A stretch of 64,000 nucleotides of DNA from Pseudoxanthomonas sp. YR558 (GTDB taxonomy: Bacteria > Pseudomonadota > Gammaproteobacteria > Xanthomonadales > Xanthomonadaceae), in assembly GCF_900116385.1 (NCBI RefSeq), contig NZ_FPCI01000001.1:2267501-2331500 (forward strand). Direction: 5' to 3'. This document shows, one piece after another, positions 16,967 through 25,306 of the stretch. Below the pieces are notes generated by a model. The model did no database searches and was not told the origin of the DNA. It saw only the letters and a list, made by a program, of their open reading frames with translations. A program made the position numbers and the translations under genes. Numbering within the stretch: the first letter of the stretch is position 1; each line of letters opens with the position of its first letter.

Positions 16967-19252
16967 TCAGAACTTCGCGCTGAACTCCACACCCACCGTG
17001 CGCGGCTCGTTGATGAAGCCGGTCAGGTTGTTGAAGTCGATGCCGCCGACGATGCGGCGCTGGTCGGTGATGTTGCGGCCGAACAGCGCGACCTCGTAGT
17101 CGCCGTAGCCCCAGCCGTAGCCGATGCGCAGACCGCCTTCCAGGGTCGACTTGCCGGTGAACTCGATGGAGTCGTACAGGAAGAAGTTCACTTCGCTGCG
17201 GTAGGCCCAGTCGGTGTACACGTACAGCTCGCTGCCGTCGCCCAGGCCAACGCTGTAGCGCGCGGTCAGGTTGTGCACCCACTTCGGTGCCTGCGGCAGG
17301 TCGTTGCCATCGATCAGCGCCAGGCCGGCGCCATCGCGGGGATCGGTGACCGTGCACGCGGCGCACACCGCGACGGCCAGGTCGTTGTCCTGGATCTCGG
17401 TGTCGTTGTAGCTGCTGCCCAACGTGACCAGCAGGTTGTCCAGCAGGTAGGCCTGCAGGTCCAACTCGAAGCCCTTGCCGACCGACTTCTCGGCGTTCAG
17501 CAGGATGTTGGCATTGGCCGCGCCGCCAACGGCGGTGAGCTGCTGGTCCTTGACGCGGTAGTAGTACACGCCGGCGCTCAGGCGTGCGCGCTTGTCCCAG
17601 AAGTCCGCCTTCACGCCGGTCTCGACCGAGGTGACGGTTTCGGGATCGGCGACCGACTTGGCATTGAACGCACCCGCGCTCTGGATGCTGCTGCCGCGGA
17701 AACCCGTGGCCGCGCGCGCGTAGAGGTTCACGTCCTCGTTCAGCGCATACGTCGCGGACAGGTCCCAGTTGAACTTCTTGTCTTCCGGCGATGCCGACAG
17801 GTCGCCATCGGGTTCGAGCGCCGCGAGCTGCGCCAGGGTGCACTTGCCCGCCAGCACGCAGGCGGCGAAGCCGGTGTTCCAGTAGTCCTCGACGGTCAGC
17901 TTCTTCTCGTCCACCGTGTAGCGCGCGCCGGCGCGCAGTTCCAGCTTGTCGGTGGCCTGCCAGGTCACCGCGCCGAACAGCGCGTACGCATCGTTGGTCT
18001 GGCGGATGCGCTGGTAGCCGTCCTGCGCGCTGCCGTTGAGCGAGTCGTAGCTGAAGCTCTCGACCTTGTAGTCTTCCTTGAAGTAGAAGACGCCGGCCTG
18101 CCAGTTCCACGGTCCCGTGTAGGCGGACTCGATGCGGAACTCCTGCGTCCACTGCGAATGCTCGGGAATACCGTCGGCCGTTTCAGACGCGAACGGAATC
18201 ACGCCGGGGCCGGAGTCGGGCAGGAATACCGCACCGTAGCCACCGTCGATGTCGCCGCGGTTGATCGTCTCGACGCTCTCGTAGCCGGTGATCGAATACA
18301 GCTTGTACTGGCCCAGGTCCCAACTCAGGCGTGCGCTCGCGCCCTGCGATTCGAGCTCGGAGTAGTTCAGGCCGTCCTGCGATACCTCGTCTTCATCGAA
18401 GCCCGGCACGAAGTTGTTGGTGCCCGGGTCGATGATGTTGGCGCGGAACAGGCGTGCGGTGCCGTTGAGCTTGCGTGCGTGCGCATTGAGCAGCGCATCG
18501 AAGCCGTCGCCCTCGTACAGGAACTGCACGCGGCCGGCGGACTCGTCGTAGCCTTCGAAGCCGTCGTTAGGGCCGGGATAGGTGTTGGTCACCCAGTCGT
18601 CGCGGCGCTGGTACAGCACCGAGGCGCGCGCCGACCAGTTCTGGCTGAGCGCGCCGCCGACGGCGCCTTCCAGGTTCCACATGTTGTCGCTGCCGACGCT
18701 CACCTTGCCGTAGCCGGTGGTTTCCTGCGTGGGCTTGGCCGACTCGAACTTCACCACGCCGGCCGGCGTGTTGCGGCCGAACAGCGAGCCCTGCGGACCG
18801 CGCAGCACTTCGACCTGTTCCAGGTCGAACAGCGGGAAGCCCTTCAGGATCGGGTTTTCCTGCACCACATCGTCGTACACCAGCGAGACCGGCTGCGAGG
18901 TGTTGAGGCGGAAATCGGTATTGCCGTAGCCGCGGATGTAGAAGCGCGGGAACGCGCGGCCGAATGAGGATTCGATGTTGAGGCTGGGCACGCGGCCGGA
19001 CAAGAAGCGGATGTCGGTACCGCCGGAGGCCAGCACGCCGAGCTGCTCGCCGTTGATCGTGCTGATGGAAACGGGCACGTCCTGGATGTTCTCGACCTTG
19101 CGCTGCGCGGTGACCTGCACGGTATCGAGGGTGGCGGCTTCAGAGGTGGCGGGCGCGGCATCCTGCGCGAACGCGGTGCCGAAGGGCAGCAGCGCGGCGA
19201 TGGCAAAAGCGAGACGGTGCGGCCGGACAGCGGTCGGGCGGAGTCGGGACAT
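16967..19252 (-). CDS. TonB-dependent outer-membrane receptor
   Basis: Outer-membrane beta-barrel receptor of 761 aa for energised uptake. A Sec signal peptide (cleavage after GTAFA, about residue 29) is followed by a TonB box-like segment (LDTVQVTAQRK), a plug domain (DVPVSISTINGEQL ... EVLRGPQGSLFGRNTPAGVV) and a 22-strand barrel ending in the aromatic C-terminus FSAKF. The substrate is not evident; no sugar, siderophore or cobalamin genes are adjacent, and there is no anti-sigma/sigma pair. Receptors of this class are very numerous in xanthomonads. Confidence 0.9.
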   Translation of the reverse strand: MSRLRPTAVRPHRLAFAIAALLPFGTAFAQDAAPATSEAATLDTVQVTAQRKVENIQDVPVSISTINGEQLGVLASGGTDIRFLSGRVPSLNIESSFGRAFPRFYIRGYGNTDFRLNTSQPVSLVYDDVVQENPILKGFPLFDLEQVEVLRGPQGSLFGRNTPAGVVKFESAKPTQETTGYGKVSVGSDNMWNLEGAVGGALSQNWSARASVLYQRRDDWVTNTYPGPNDGFEGYDESAGRVQFLYEGDGFDALLNAHARKLNGTARLFRANIIDPGTNNFVPGFDEDEVSQDGLNYSELESQGASARLSWDLGQYKLYSITGYESVETINRGDIDGGYGAVFLPDSGPGVIPFASETADGIPEHSQWTQEFRIESAYTGPWNWQAGVFYFKEDYKVESFSYDSLNGSAQDGYQRIRQTNDAYALFGAVTWQATDKLELRAGARYTVDEKKLTVEDYWNTGFAACVLAGKCTLAQLAALEPDGDLSASPEDKKFNWDLSATYALNEDVNLYARAATGFRGSSIQSAGAFNAKSVADPETVTSVETGVKADFWDKRARLSAGVYYYRVKDQQLTAVGGAANANILLNAEKSVGKGFELDLQAYLLDNLLVTLGSSYNDTEIQDNDLAVAVCAACTVTDPRDGAGLALIDGNDLPQAPKWVHNLTARYSVGLGDGSELYVYTDWAYRSEVNFFLYDSIEFTGKSTLEGGLRIGYGWGYGDYEVALFGRNITDQRRIVGGIDFNNLTGFINEPRTVGVEFSAKF

Positions 19253-19513
19253 GGCGGTGGCTTTCCGAGTGGGTGGGAGTCGGGCGCCCCGGGGGCGCTA
19301 GCACGCGAATGTTGCATTACAGCAACAAGGGGGGCAATGGCTGGAAGTCCCGTTCCGACAAAGGTAATGCCCATTGCCGTCCCTGGCGGACCGATGCCGT
19401 ACGCAGGACCCGTCCCCGGTACGTTCGGTCAACCGAAGTGACCCCTGGCAGATGACGGCCCGCCGGGGTCGCGGGCTAGACTCGGCGCCCTTCTCGCCCT
19501 CCGGTTTGCCGTC

Positions 19514-20533
19514 ATGACCCAATGGTTTTTCCACACCCCCGCCGACAACCAGCGCCATGGCCCCCTGGATGAAGCCGCGGCACAGGATTTCGCCCGCCGC
19601 ACCCCCAGCGCGCTGGCCTGGCGCGAAGGCATGCGCGAGTGGAAGCCCGCGCGCGAGCTGCCGGAGCTGGCCGGCGCCGCCGTACCCCCGCCCCACCTGC
19701 CGCCGCTGCCGGGTGCCGGCGGCCGCCGCGGCGCGGACGAGATCGATTTCCGCATCGTCGGCCATGAGATGCAGTTCGTCGAAGTGGAACTGGACCCCGG
19801 CGAAAGCGCGATCGCCGAAGCCGGCGCGCTGATGTTCAAGGACAGCGCGGTGCAGATGGACACCGTGTTCGGCGATGGCTCGCACAGCGGCCAGGGTGGC
19901 GGCTTTATGGACAAGCTGCTGTCGGCCGGCAAGCGCGTGCTGACCGGCGAGAGCCTGTTCACCACGATGTACACCCACACCGGCCAGGGCAAGGCCAAGG
20001 TCGCCTTCGCCGCGCCCTACCCCGGCACCGTGCTGGCGATGAAGCTGGACGAACACGGCGGCCGCCTGATCTGCCAGAAGGACAGCTTCCTGGCGGGCGC
20101 ACGCGGCGTGTCGGTCGGCATCCACTTCCAGCGCAAGATCCTCACCGGCCTGTTCGGCGGCGAAGGTTTCATCATGCAGAAGCTGGAAGGCGACGGCTGG
20201 GTGTTCGTGCACGCCGGCGGTTGCGTGGTGGAGCGCGAGCTCAAGCCCGGCGAGCGCATCGACGTGGATACCGGCTGCGTAGTGGCCTACCACGCGAGCG
20301 TCAACATGGACGTGCGCCCGGTGAGCGGCATCAAGAGCATGTTCTTCGGCGGCGAAGGCGTGTTCCTCGCCACGCTGACCGGCCCCGGCAAGGTGTGGTT
20401 GCAGTCGCTGCCGTTCTCGCGCCTGGCCGGCCGCATGCTGCAGGCCGCCCCGCAGGGCGGTGGACAAGCCCGCGGCGAAGGCTCGGTGCTCGGCGGCCTG
20501 GGCCGCATCCTGGACGGCGACAACAGTTTCTGA
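19514..20533 (+). CDS. GYF_2 domain fused to TIGR00266/AIM24-family protein
   Basis: A 339-aa protein of two parts. Residues 1-55 form a GYF_2-type domain (WFFHTPADNQRHGPLDE ... LAWREGMREWKPARELPEL). After a Pro-rich linker, residues from about 75 on match the AIM24/TIGR00266 family of Gly-rich beta-helix proteins, with DPGESAIAEAGALMFKD, LTGESLFTTMYTHTGQG and KSMFFGGEGVFLATLTGPGKVWLQSLP. Function is unknown in bacteria; the mitochondrial homologue Aim24 affects inner-membrane organisation. No signal peptide is seen. Confidence 0.8.
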   Translation: MTQWFFHTPADNQRHGPLDEAAAQDFARRTPSALAWREGMREWKPARELPELAGAAVPPPHLPPLPGAGGRRGADEIDFRIVGHEMQFVEVELDPGESAIAEAGALMFKDSAVQMDTVFGDGSHSGQGGGFMDKLLSAGKRVLTGESLFTTMYTHTGQGKAKVAFAAPYPGTVLAMKLDEHGGRLICQKDSFLAGARGVSVGIHFQRKILTGLFGGEGFIMQKLEGDGWVFVHAGGCVVERELKPGERIDVDTGCVVAYHASVNMDVRPVSGIKSMFFGGEGVFLATLTGPGKVWLQSLPFSRLAGRMLQAAPQGGGQARGEGSVLGGLGRILDGDNSF

Positions 20534-20612
20534 GGACGCGACGCTGGTTGGCCTTCGTTGCGGCGGTGCGCTGTATGCTCCGCCGCTGGTCGCCCCACCC
20601 TACCCCGCCCCC

Positions 20613-21650
20613 ATGCGCCTGATCCGCCGTTCGCGTCCTTTCCTGTTCGCCTGCTGTGCCGTCCTGCTGGCCGCATGCGGCGGCGACAACGTCAAACCCA
20701 CGCCGCCGCCGGCGGTGGTGAAGCCGGCGCCCCCCGCGCCGAAGGTCAAGGTCGGCATCGCGCTCGGCGGCGGCGCGGCGAAAGGCTTCGCGCACATCGG
20801 CGTGATCAAGATGCTCGAGGCCAACGGCATCGAGCCGGTCGTCGTCTCCGGCACCAGTGCCGGCAGCGTGGTCGGCGCGCTGTACGCCAGCGGCATGGAC
20901 CCGTTCCAGATGCAGACGCAGGCCTTCGCGCTGGACGAAGCGAAGATCCGCGATGTGCGGCTGTTCTCCGGCGGACTGGTGCAGGGCCAGAAGCTGCAGG
21001 ACTACGTCAACGACCTGGTCGGCAAGCGCACCATCCAGCAGTTGAAGAAGCCGTTCGCCGCCGTGTCCACGCAGCTGGAGAACGGCGAGCGCACGGTGTT
21101 CGTGCGCGGCAACACCGGCCAGGCGGTGCGCGCATCGAGCAGCATCCCGGGCGTGTTCGAACCGGTGGTGATCGGCAAGGCCAGCTACGTCGACGGCGGC
21201 GTGGTGAGCCCGGTGCCGGTGGATGCCGCGCGCCAGCTGGGCGCGGATTTCGTCATCGCCGTGGACATCTCCACCAAGGCGCCCGGCACCAAGCCCGGCA
21301 GCATGCTGGGCATCGTCAACCAGTCGATCAGCATCATGGGCCAGCGCCTGGGCGAACAGGAACTGGCGCGCGCAGACATCGTCATCCGCCCGAAGGTCAA
21401 CGACATCGGCCCGGCCGATTTCGAACAGAAGAACACCGCCATCCTCGAAGGCGAACGCGCCGCTTTGGCGGCGATGCCGCAGATCAAGGCCAAGCTCGCC
21501 GAACTGCAGCGCACGCGCACCGCCGCGCACGCGGCCAAGCACGCGCCGCCGAAGCCGGACCCGCGTTGCCTGGAAGAACCCTCGCGCCTGGGCAAGCTGT
21601 TCGGCCGCGACGTGAAGTGCGATGCCACCGGTCAACCGGTGAAGCAATAA
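20613..21650 (+). CDS. Patatin-like phospholipase lipoprotein (RssA family)
   Basis: A 345-aa lipoprotein with signal peptide and lipobox LLAAC (Cys22), then a Pro-rich spacer and a patatin domain. The oxyanion loop is GGGAAKGFAH (about 52-61), the nucleophile is Ser82 in GTSAG and the catalytic Asp194 is in VDGG. These make a Ser-Asp acyl hydrolase likely. The first part matches the RssA/NTE-like clade. It is likely anchored in the envelope; the lipid substrate is unknown. The ATG at 20613 gives the signal peptide at the N-terminus. Confidence 0.87.
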   Translation: MRLIRRSRPFLFACCAVLLAACGGDNVKPTPPPAVVKPAPPAPKVKVGIALGGGAAKGFAHIGVIKMLEANGIEPVVVSGTSAGSVVGALYASGMDPFQMQTQAFALDEAKIRDVRLFSGGLVQGQKLQDYVNDLVGKRTIQQLKKPFAAVSTQLENGERTVFVRGNTGQAVRASSSIPGVFEPVVIGKASYVDGGVVSPVPVDAARQLGADFVIAVDISTKAPGTKPGSMLGIVNQSISIMGQRLGEQELARADIVIRPKVNDIGPADFEQKNTAILEGERAALAAMPQIKAKLAELQRTRTAAHAAKHAPPKPDPRCLEEPSRLGKLFGRDVKCDATGQPVKQ

Positions 21651-21657
21651 GCGACGG

Positions 21658-22275
21658 TCAGCCGGTCACGCGACGCAGGTTGTCACGTGCCCTCGCCTCC
21701 AGCGCGTCGTGGAAATGCGGCGTGCTGTAGATCGCCGGCCTACCCAGGAACCCCTTCAGGATCTCGCGCCGCTTGCGCCGGAACAGGAAGCCCGGCACGT
21801 ACGCATATTCCTTGCGGATCTGCTGCTCGTACTCGTCGAAGCGCACACGCGCCGCACCGAGGATCGACAGGTCGATATCGACCAGCAGCTGCTCGTCGCG
21901 TCCCGACGGCACCGCGGTATGCCGCGTCGCCATCACCAGATCGTGCACACGCTGCGCCGCATCGGCGGGCGCGCCCGCATCGCGCAACGCATCGCGCGCC
22001 CAGTCGGCGCTGCGCTGTTCGTTGTCATGGCCCTTGATGTCGTAGATCGCATCGTGGAACCACAACGCGAGTTCGACCTCGGCCGGGTGCGCGGCCAAAG
22101 TGCGCGCATCATCGAACAGCGCCAGGCATTCGCCCAGGTGCTGAAGCGTGTGGTAGTGGCGTTGCGGTTCCGCATACGCCGCTGTCAGCTGCGCGAACAA
22201 CGCTTCGCCCTTGCCCTCGCCCGCCGCGCCGATGCCGGCCCAGGCGCGTTGCCAGGAAGAGAGCAAGGCGTCCAT
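21658..22275 (-). CDS. HD-superfamily metal-dependent phosphohydrolase
   Basis: A 205-aa predicted metal-binding HD-domain protein. The likely metal ligands are in RHYHTLQHL, LWFHDAIYD and the C-terminal DIDLSILG, in the order seen in the COG4339 group. The substrate is unknown; members of this group are not assigned to a pathway. It ends eight bases from the convergent patatin gene. No signal peptide. Confidence 0.8.
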   Translation of the reverse strand: MDALLSSWQRAWAGIGAAGEGKGEALFAQLTAAYAEPQRHYHTLQHLGECLALFDDARTLAAHPAEVELALWFHDAIYDIKGHDNEQRSADWARDALRDAGAPADAAQRVHDLVMATRHTAVPSGRDEQLLVDIDLSILGAARVRFDEYEQQIRKEYAYVPGFLFRRKRREILKGFLGRPAIYSTPHFHDALEARARDNLRRVTG

Positions 22276-22290
22276 CGCGTCGCGTGCGCC

Positions 22291-22761
22291 CTACTTCTTC
22301 TTCAGCTCACCGGCTTCCAGGATCGGCAGACCGGCTTCGGTGGGAATGTAGATGCGCTCGCCGGTACCGTCCTTCAGCCCCTGGATCCACAGATAGCGCA
22401 GATAGGCTTCGTTGTCGCGCAGCGATTCGCCGATGATCCTGTTGGCCTCGGCGGTGGCGCGCGCATGCTCGACCTCGGCCTGGCCCTGCGCCTTGGCCAG
22501 CGTTACCTTGGCCTGCGCCTGCAGCAGCGACGCCTGCTCCTGCGCCTTGGCTTCCTGGATCAGGATCTGCTTCGACCACTCGGCCTCTTTCAGCCGCGCC
22601 TGGCCCGCCAGTTCGCTGCTGTAGACCTTGTACTTCGGCCACCCCCACAGCACGACGACCAGGGCAATCACTCCGAGCACGGCCAGTACCGCCAGCTCGC
22701 CGATATAGAACCTGCCTTCCTGATGCTTGCGCACGCGTCCCCCGATGCCGTGATGGATCAC
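22291..22761 (-). CDS. Small membrane protein with stomatin-like coiled-coil tail
   Basis: A 156-aa protein with one transmembrane helix near residues 21-41, followed by an Ala/Gln/Glu-rich helical stretch (about 55-115) such as AKAQEQASLLQAQAKVTLAKAQ. This resembles the coiled coil that follows the SPFH domain in stomatin/HflK-like proteins, but the SPFH core itself is absent. The GTG start at 22761 is assumed; an in-frame GTG at 22734, nearer a GGGGGA motif, is possible. Its role is unknown. It lies in a run of minus-strand genes with an HD-domain gene downstream. Confidence 0.65.
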   Translation of the reverse strand: MIHHGIGGRVRKHQEGRFYIGELAVLAVLGVIALVVVLWGWPKYKVYSSELAGQARLKEAEWSKQILIQEAKAQEQASLLQAQAKVTLAKAQGQAEVEHARATAEANRIIGESLRDNEAYLRYLWIQGLKDGTGERIYIPTEAGLPILEAGELKKK

Positions 22762-22795
22762 GGCATGGTGCCGGTCGGCGGCGGCGATGTGAAGA

Positions 22796-23095
22796 TCAGG
22801 CGTTCCGCAGTCCCTGCCCGCCTACCGGCACCGTTTCGATGTGGCTGTCGAATCCGGCGATCATCGGCCGCGCTTTCGTGATGGCCTGCTGCACGGCCGG
22901 CAGCGAGAGCGAGGCCTTGTGGCTCGCGGCATCGGTCCAGACCTCGGTGATCCAGAGCGCGTCCGCGTCGGCGGGATCCCGCGCGATGACGTAGCTCAGG
23001 CAACCAGGCATGGCGTCGGTGCCTTCCAGCAGGATCGCGAGCAGCGCATCGCGCTGGCCCGGCGTGGCGCGCATCTTGCCGATCAGTCCGTACAT
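22796..23095 (-). CDS. Antibiotic-biosynthesis-monooxygenase-fold (ABM) protein, putative quinol monooxygenase
   Basis: A 99-aa ferredoxin-like-fold protein of the ABM family (YgiN type). Visible are GLIGKMRATPGQRDALLAILLEG, MPGCLSYVIARDPADADALWITEVW and the C-terminal HIETVPVGG. The ATG at 23095 has a good ribosome-binding site (GAGGACCCGCC). Relatives act on quinols or are stress enzymes; the actual reaction here is unproven. It lies downstream of the lrp-type gene on the same strand, separated by a GC-rich hairpin around 23129-23150. Confidence 0.8.
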   Translation of the reverse strand: MYGLIGKMRATPGQRDALLAILLEGTDAMPGCLSYVIARDPADADALWITEVWTDAASHKASLSLPAVQQAITKARPMIAGFDSHIETVPVGGQGLRNA

Positions 23096-23156
23096 GGCGG
23101 GTCCTCGTGGAGTTTGCGCGCGTTGTAGCACGCGTCGCGGACAGGGATCGTCCGCG

Positions 23157-23639
23157 TCAGGTCCTGGGCAACAACGGCAAGCCGCCGTCGGTCTTCACCG
23201 CGCGCAGCACGAAGCTGGAGTTCACGTCGGCCACGCCGCTGGCGTTGAGCAGGTTGTCGAGCAGGAAGCGGGAGAAGTGCTCCAGGTCCTGCACCACCAC
23301 GTGCAACAGGTAGTCCATGTCGCCGGTGAGCGCGTAGCAGGCGACCACCTCGTCCCACGCCTGCACGCGGTCGCCAAACTGCTGGACGCTGGCCGGGTCG
23401 TGCCGCTCCAGCTGCACGCGCACGAAGGCCTGCAGGCCCAGGCCCACCGCCTTCGGGTCGACCCGCGCGGCATAACCGGCGATCACCCCGGTCGCCTCGA
23501 GCCGCTGGATGCGGCGCAGGCAGGCCGACGGCGACAGGTTCACCTGCGCGGCGATATCGGCGTTGGTGGCCCGGCCTTCGCGCTGCAGCAGGGCCAGCAG
23601 GCGCAGGTCGGTGCGGTCGAGGGAGGCGGCTTCGGTCAT
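23157..23639 (-). CDS. Lrp/AsnC-family transcriptional regulator
   Basis: A 160-aa regulator. The N-terminal winged helix-turn-helix is seen in LDRTDLRLLALLQREGRATNADIAAQVNLSPSACLRRIQRLE, followed by the C-terminal RAM ligand-binding domain (ALTGDMDYLLHVVVQDLEHFSRFLLDNLL). It is transcribed divergently from phhA, with 129 bp between the starts containing two 25-bp dyads. It is likely a local regulator of phhA and possibly of itself, with an amino acid (perhaps phenylalanine or tyrosine) as effector; this is inference from position. Confidence 0.92.
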   Translation of the reverse strand: MTEAASLDRTDLRLLALLQREGRATNADIAAQVNLSPSACLRRIQRLEATGVIAGYAARVDPKAVGLGLQAFVRVQLERHDPASVQQFGDRVQAWDEVVACYALTGDMDYLLHVVVQDLEHFSRFLLDNLLNASGVADVNSSFVLRAVKTDGGLPLLPRT

Positions 23640-23654
23640 TTCGTGCGAATACTA

Positions 23655-23719
23655 GCGCATTCATGCAATTTCATTGCGCCACTGGTCGGTATGGGCGCAA
23701 CTTCGCAAGCCTGTTGCGC
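23655..23719. promoter_or_regulatory. Pair of 25-bp dyads, candidate Lrp-family operator
   Basis: Two dyads share ends GCGCA and TGCGC and the same length: 23655-23679 and 23695-23719. Their centres are 40 bp apart, near four helical turns. They lie between the lrp-type gene and phhA. Operator role is inferred. Confidence 0.5.
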
Positions 23720-23768
23720 GGATCTGCCGCTACGATCGTCGGATCACAGCGTTTTTCCGGGGAATCCC

Positions 23769-24653
23769 ATGAACGAGCCGCGCCGCGTCGAGCACCAGCA
23801 GACCGACAAGGGCTACGTGCCGGTCTACACCACCGCCATCGTCGACCAGCCGGGCGAGTACCCGGCCGACGACCATGCCACCTGGGGCACCCTGTACGAA
23901 CGCCAGCGCGCCCTGCTGGTGGGCCGGGCCTGCGACGAATTCCTGCAGGCGCAGGACGCCATGGGCATGGCGCCGGACCGCATTCCCCGCTTCGACGACC
24001 TAAACGAGGTGCTGCGCGCCACCACCGGCTGGACGCTAGTCGGCGTGGAAGGACTGCTGCCGGAGCTGGAGTTCTTCGACCACCTCGCGAACCGTCGCTT
24101 CCCGGTGACCTGGTGGATCCGCCGTCCGGACCAGATCGACTACATCGCCGAACCGGACCTCTTCCACGACCTGTTCGGCCACGTGCCGCTGCTGATGAAC
24201 CCGGTGTTCGCCGACTACATGGAGGCATACGGCAAGGGCGGCGTGAAGGCGCACGGCATCGGCCCGGATGCGCTGCAGCACCTGACCCGCCTGTACTGGT
24301 ACACGGTGGAGTTCGGCCTGATCAACACGCCCGAGGGTCTGCGCATCTACGGCGCCGGCATCGTGTCGTCGAAGGGCGAGTCGCTTTACTCGCTGGAATC
24401 GGACGCGCCCAACCGCATCGGTTTCGACCTGGAGCGGATCATGCGCACGCGCTACCGCATCGATACGTTCCAGAAGACCTACTTCGTGATCGACAGCTTC
24501 GAGCAGCTGATGAACGCCACAGCGCCGGACTTCACGCCGATCTATGCGCGACTGGATGCGCAGGACGCCGTCCCGGCCGGTGACGTGCGCGACGGCGACC
24601 GCGTGTTCCACCGCGGCACGGGCGAAGGCTGGGCGGACGGCGGGGACGTCTGA
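23769..24653 (+). CDS. phhA: Phenylalanine-4-hydroxylase
   Basis: Iron- and pterin-dependent monooxygenase that converts phenylalanine to tyrosine. It is 294 aa, starting at the ATG at 23769 after a GGGGAATCCC ribosome-binding site. The iron ligands are visible: H133 and H138 in HDLFGHVPLL and E181 in LYWYTVEFGL. The pterin region FFDHLANRRFPVTWWIR is also present. The 4a-carbinolamine dehydratase (phhB), which often accompanies it, is not in this window. The divergent Lrp-type gene suggests amino-acid-responsive control. Confidence 0.95.
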   Translation: MNEPRRVEHQQTDKGYVPVYTTAIVDQPGEYPADDHATWGTLYERQRALLVGRACDEFLQAQDAMGMAPDRIPRFDDLNEVLRATTGWTLVGVEGLLPELEFFDHLANRRFPVTWWIRRPDQIDYIAEPDLFHDLFGHVPLLMNPVFADYMEAYGKGGVKAHGIGPDALQHLTRLYWYTVEFGLINTPEGLRIYGAGIVSSKGESLYSLESDAPNRIGFDLERIMRTRYRIDTFQKTYFVIDSFEQLMNATAPDFTPIYARLDAQDAVPAGDVRDGDRVFHRGTGEGWADGGDV

Positions 24654-24699
24654 CCCGCACCGTACAATCGCGGGCATCCCTCTCCGGTTCGGATGCCCC

Positions 24700-25155
24700 A
24701 TGCTGCGACGCCTGTTCCCGCTGATCGTCCTCTGCGCACTGCTGTCCGTCTCCAGTGTCGCGTTCGCGCGCAATTGCGCGATCACGGTGGAAGCGACGGA
24801 CATGATGACCTTCAACCTGAAGACCATCCGCGTGCCGGGCGACTGCGCGCAGCTGCGGGTGACGCTGAAGCATGTCGGGCGCATGCCCGCGCAGGCGATG
24901 GGGCACAACTGGGTGCTGACGGAAACGCGCCATCATCGCGACGTCGGCCTTGCCGGCGGCCGGATGAAGCTCGCCGACGATTATCTGCCCCGCAACGACA
25001 CCCGCGTGATCGCGCACACGCGCGTGATCGGCGGCGGACAGACCACCGAGGTGGTGTTTCCCACCGCGCGGCTGCGCAAGGGTGGGGCGTACACGTTCTT
25101 CTGCTCGTTCCCGGGCCACTGGAACATGATGAAAGGCACGCTGCTCTTCGAATGA
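24700..25155 (+). CDS. azu: Azurin (periplasmic type I copper protein)
   Basis: Blue copper electron carrier of the periplasm, 151 aa with a Sec signal peptide cleaved after AFA (residue 23). All ligands are visible: H69 in MGHNWVL, C135 and H140 in YTFFCSFPGHW, and M144. The disulfide pair C26-C49 is present. It probably passes electrons to or from cytochrome c pathways; no denitrification or oxidase genes are adjacent. The ATG at 24700 is 46 bases after the phhA stop. Confidence 0.94.
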   Translation: MLRRLFPLIVLCALLSVSSVAFARNCAITVEATDMMTFNLKTIRVPGDCAQLRVTLKHVGRMPAQAMGHNWVLTETRHHRDVGLAGGRMKLADDYLPRNDTRVIAHTRVIGGGQTTEVVFPTARLRKGGAYTFFCSFPGHWNMMKGTLLFE

Positions 25156-25306
25156 ACGCCGTAGGTTGATGGTCTCCGTCAACGCATCGCCGGTTTCTTT
25201 CCGACGACAGGCCGTCGTCGCCCGTCGATAACGCCACCCTCCGGTAGCATAGTGGGGCGCGCCAGGCCTGCGCCCGCGCGCGCCTCTTCACAGCAGACGG
25301 CACGCC

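Noticed and set aside
25200..25260. Possible attenuator before acnD
   Set aside because: GC-rich dyad symmetry exists (GACGAC/GTCGTC), but with no U-run and no leader peptide I cannot support it.
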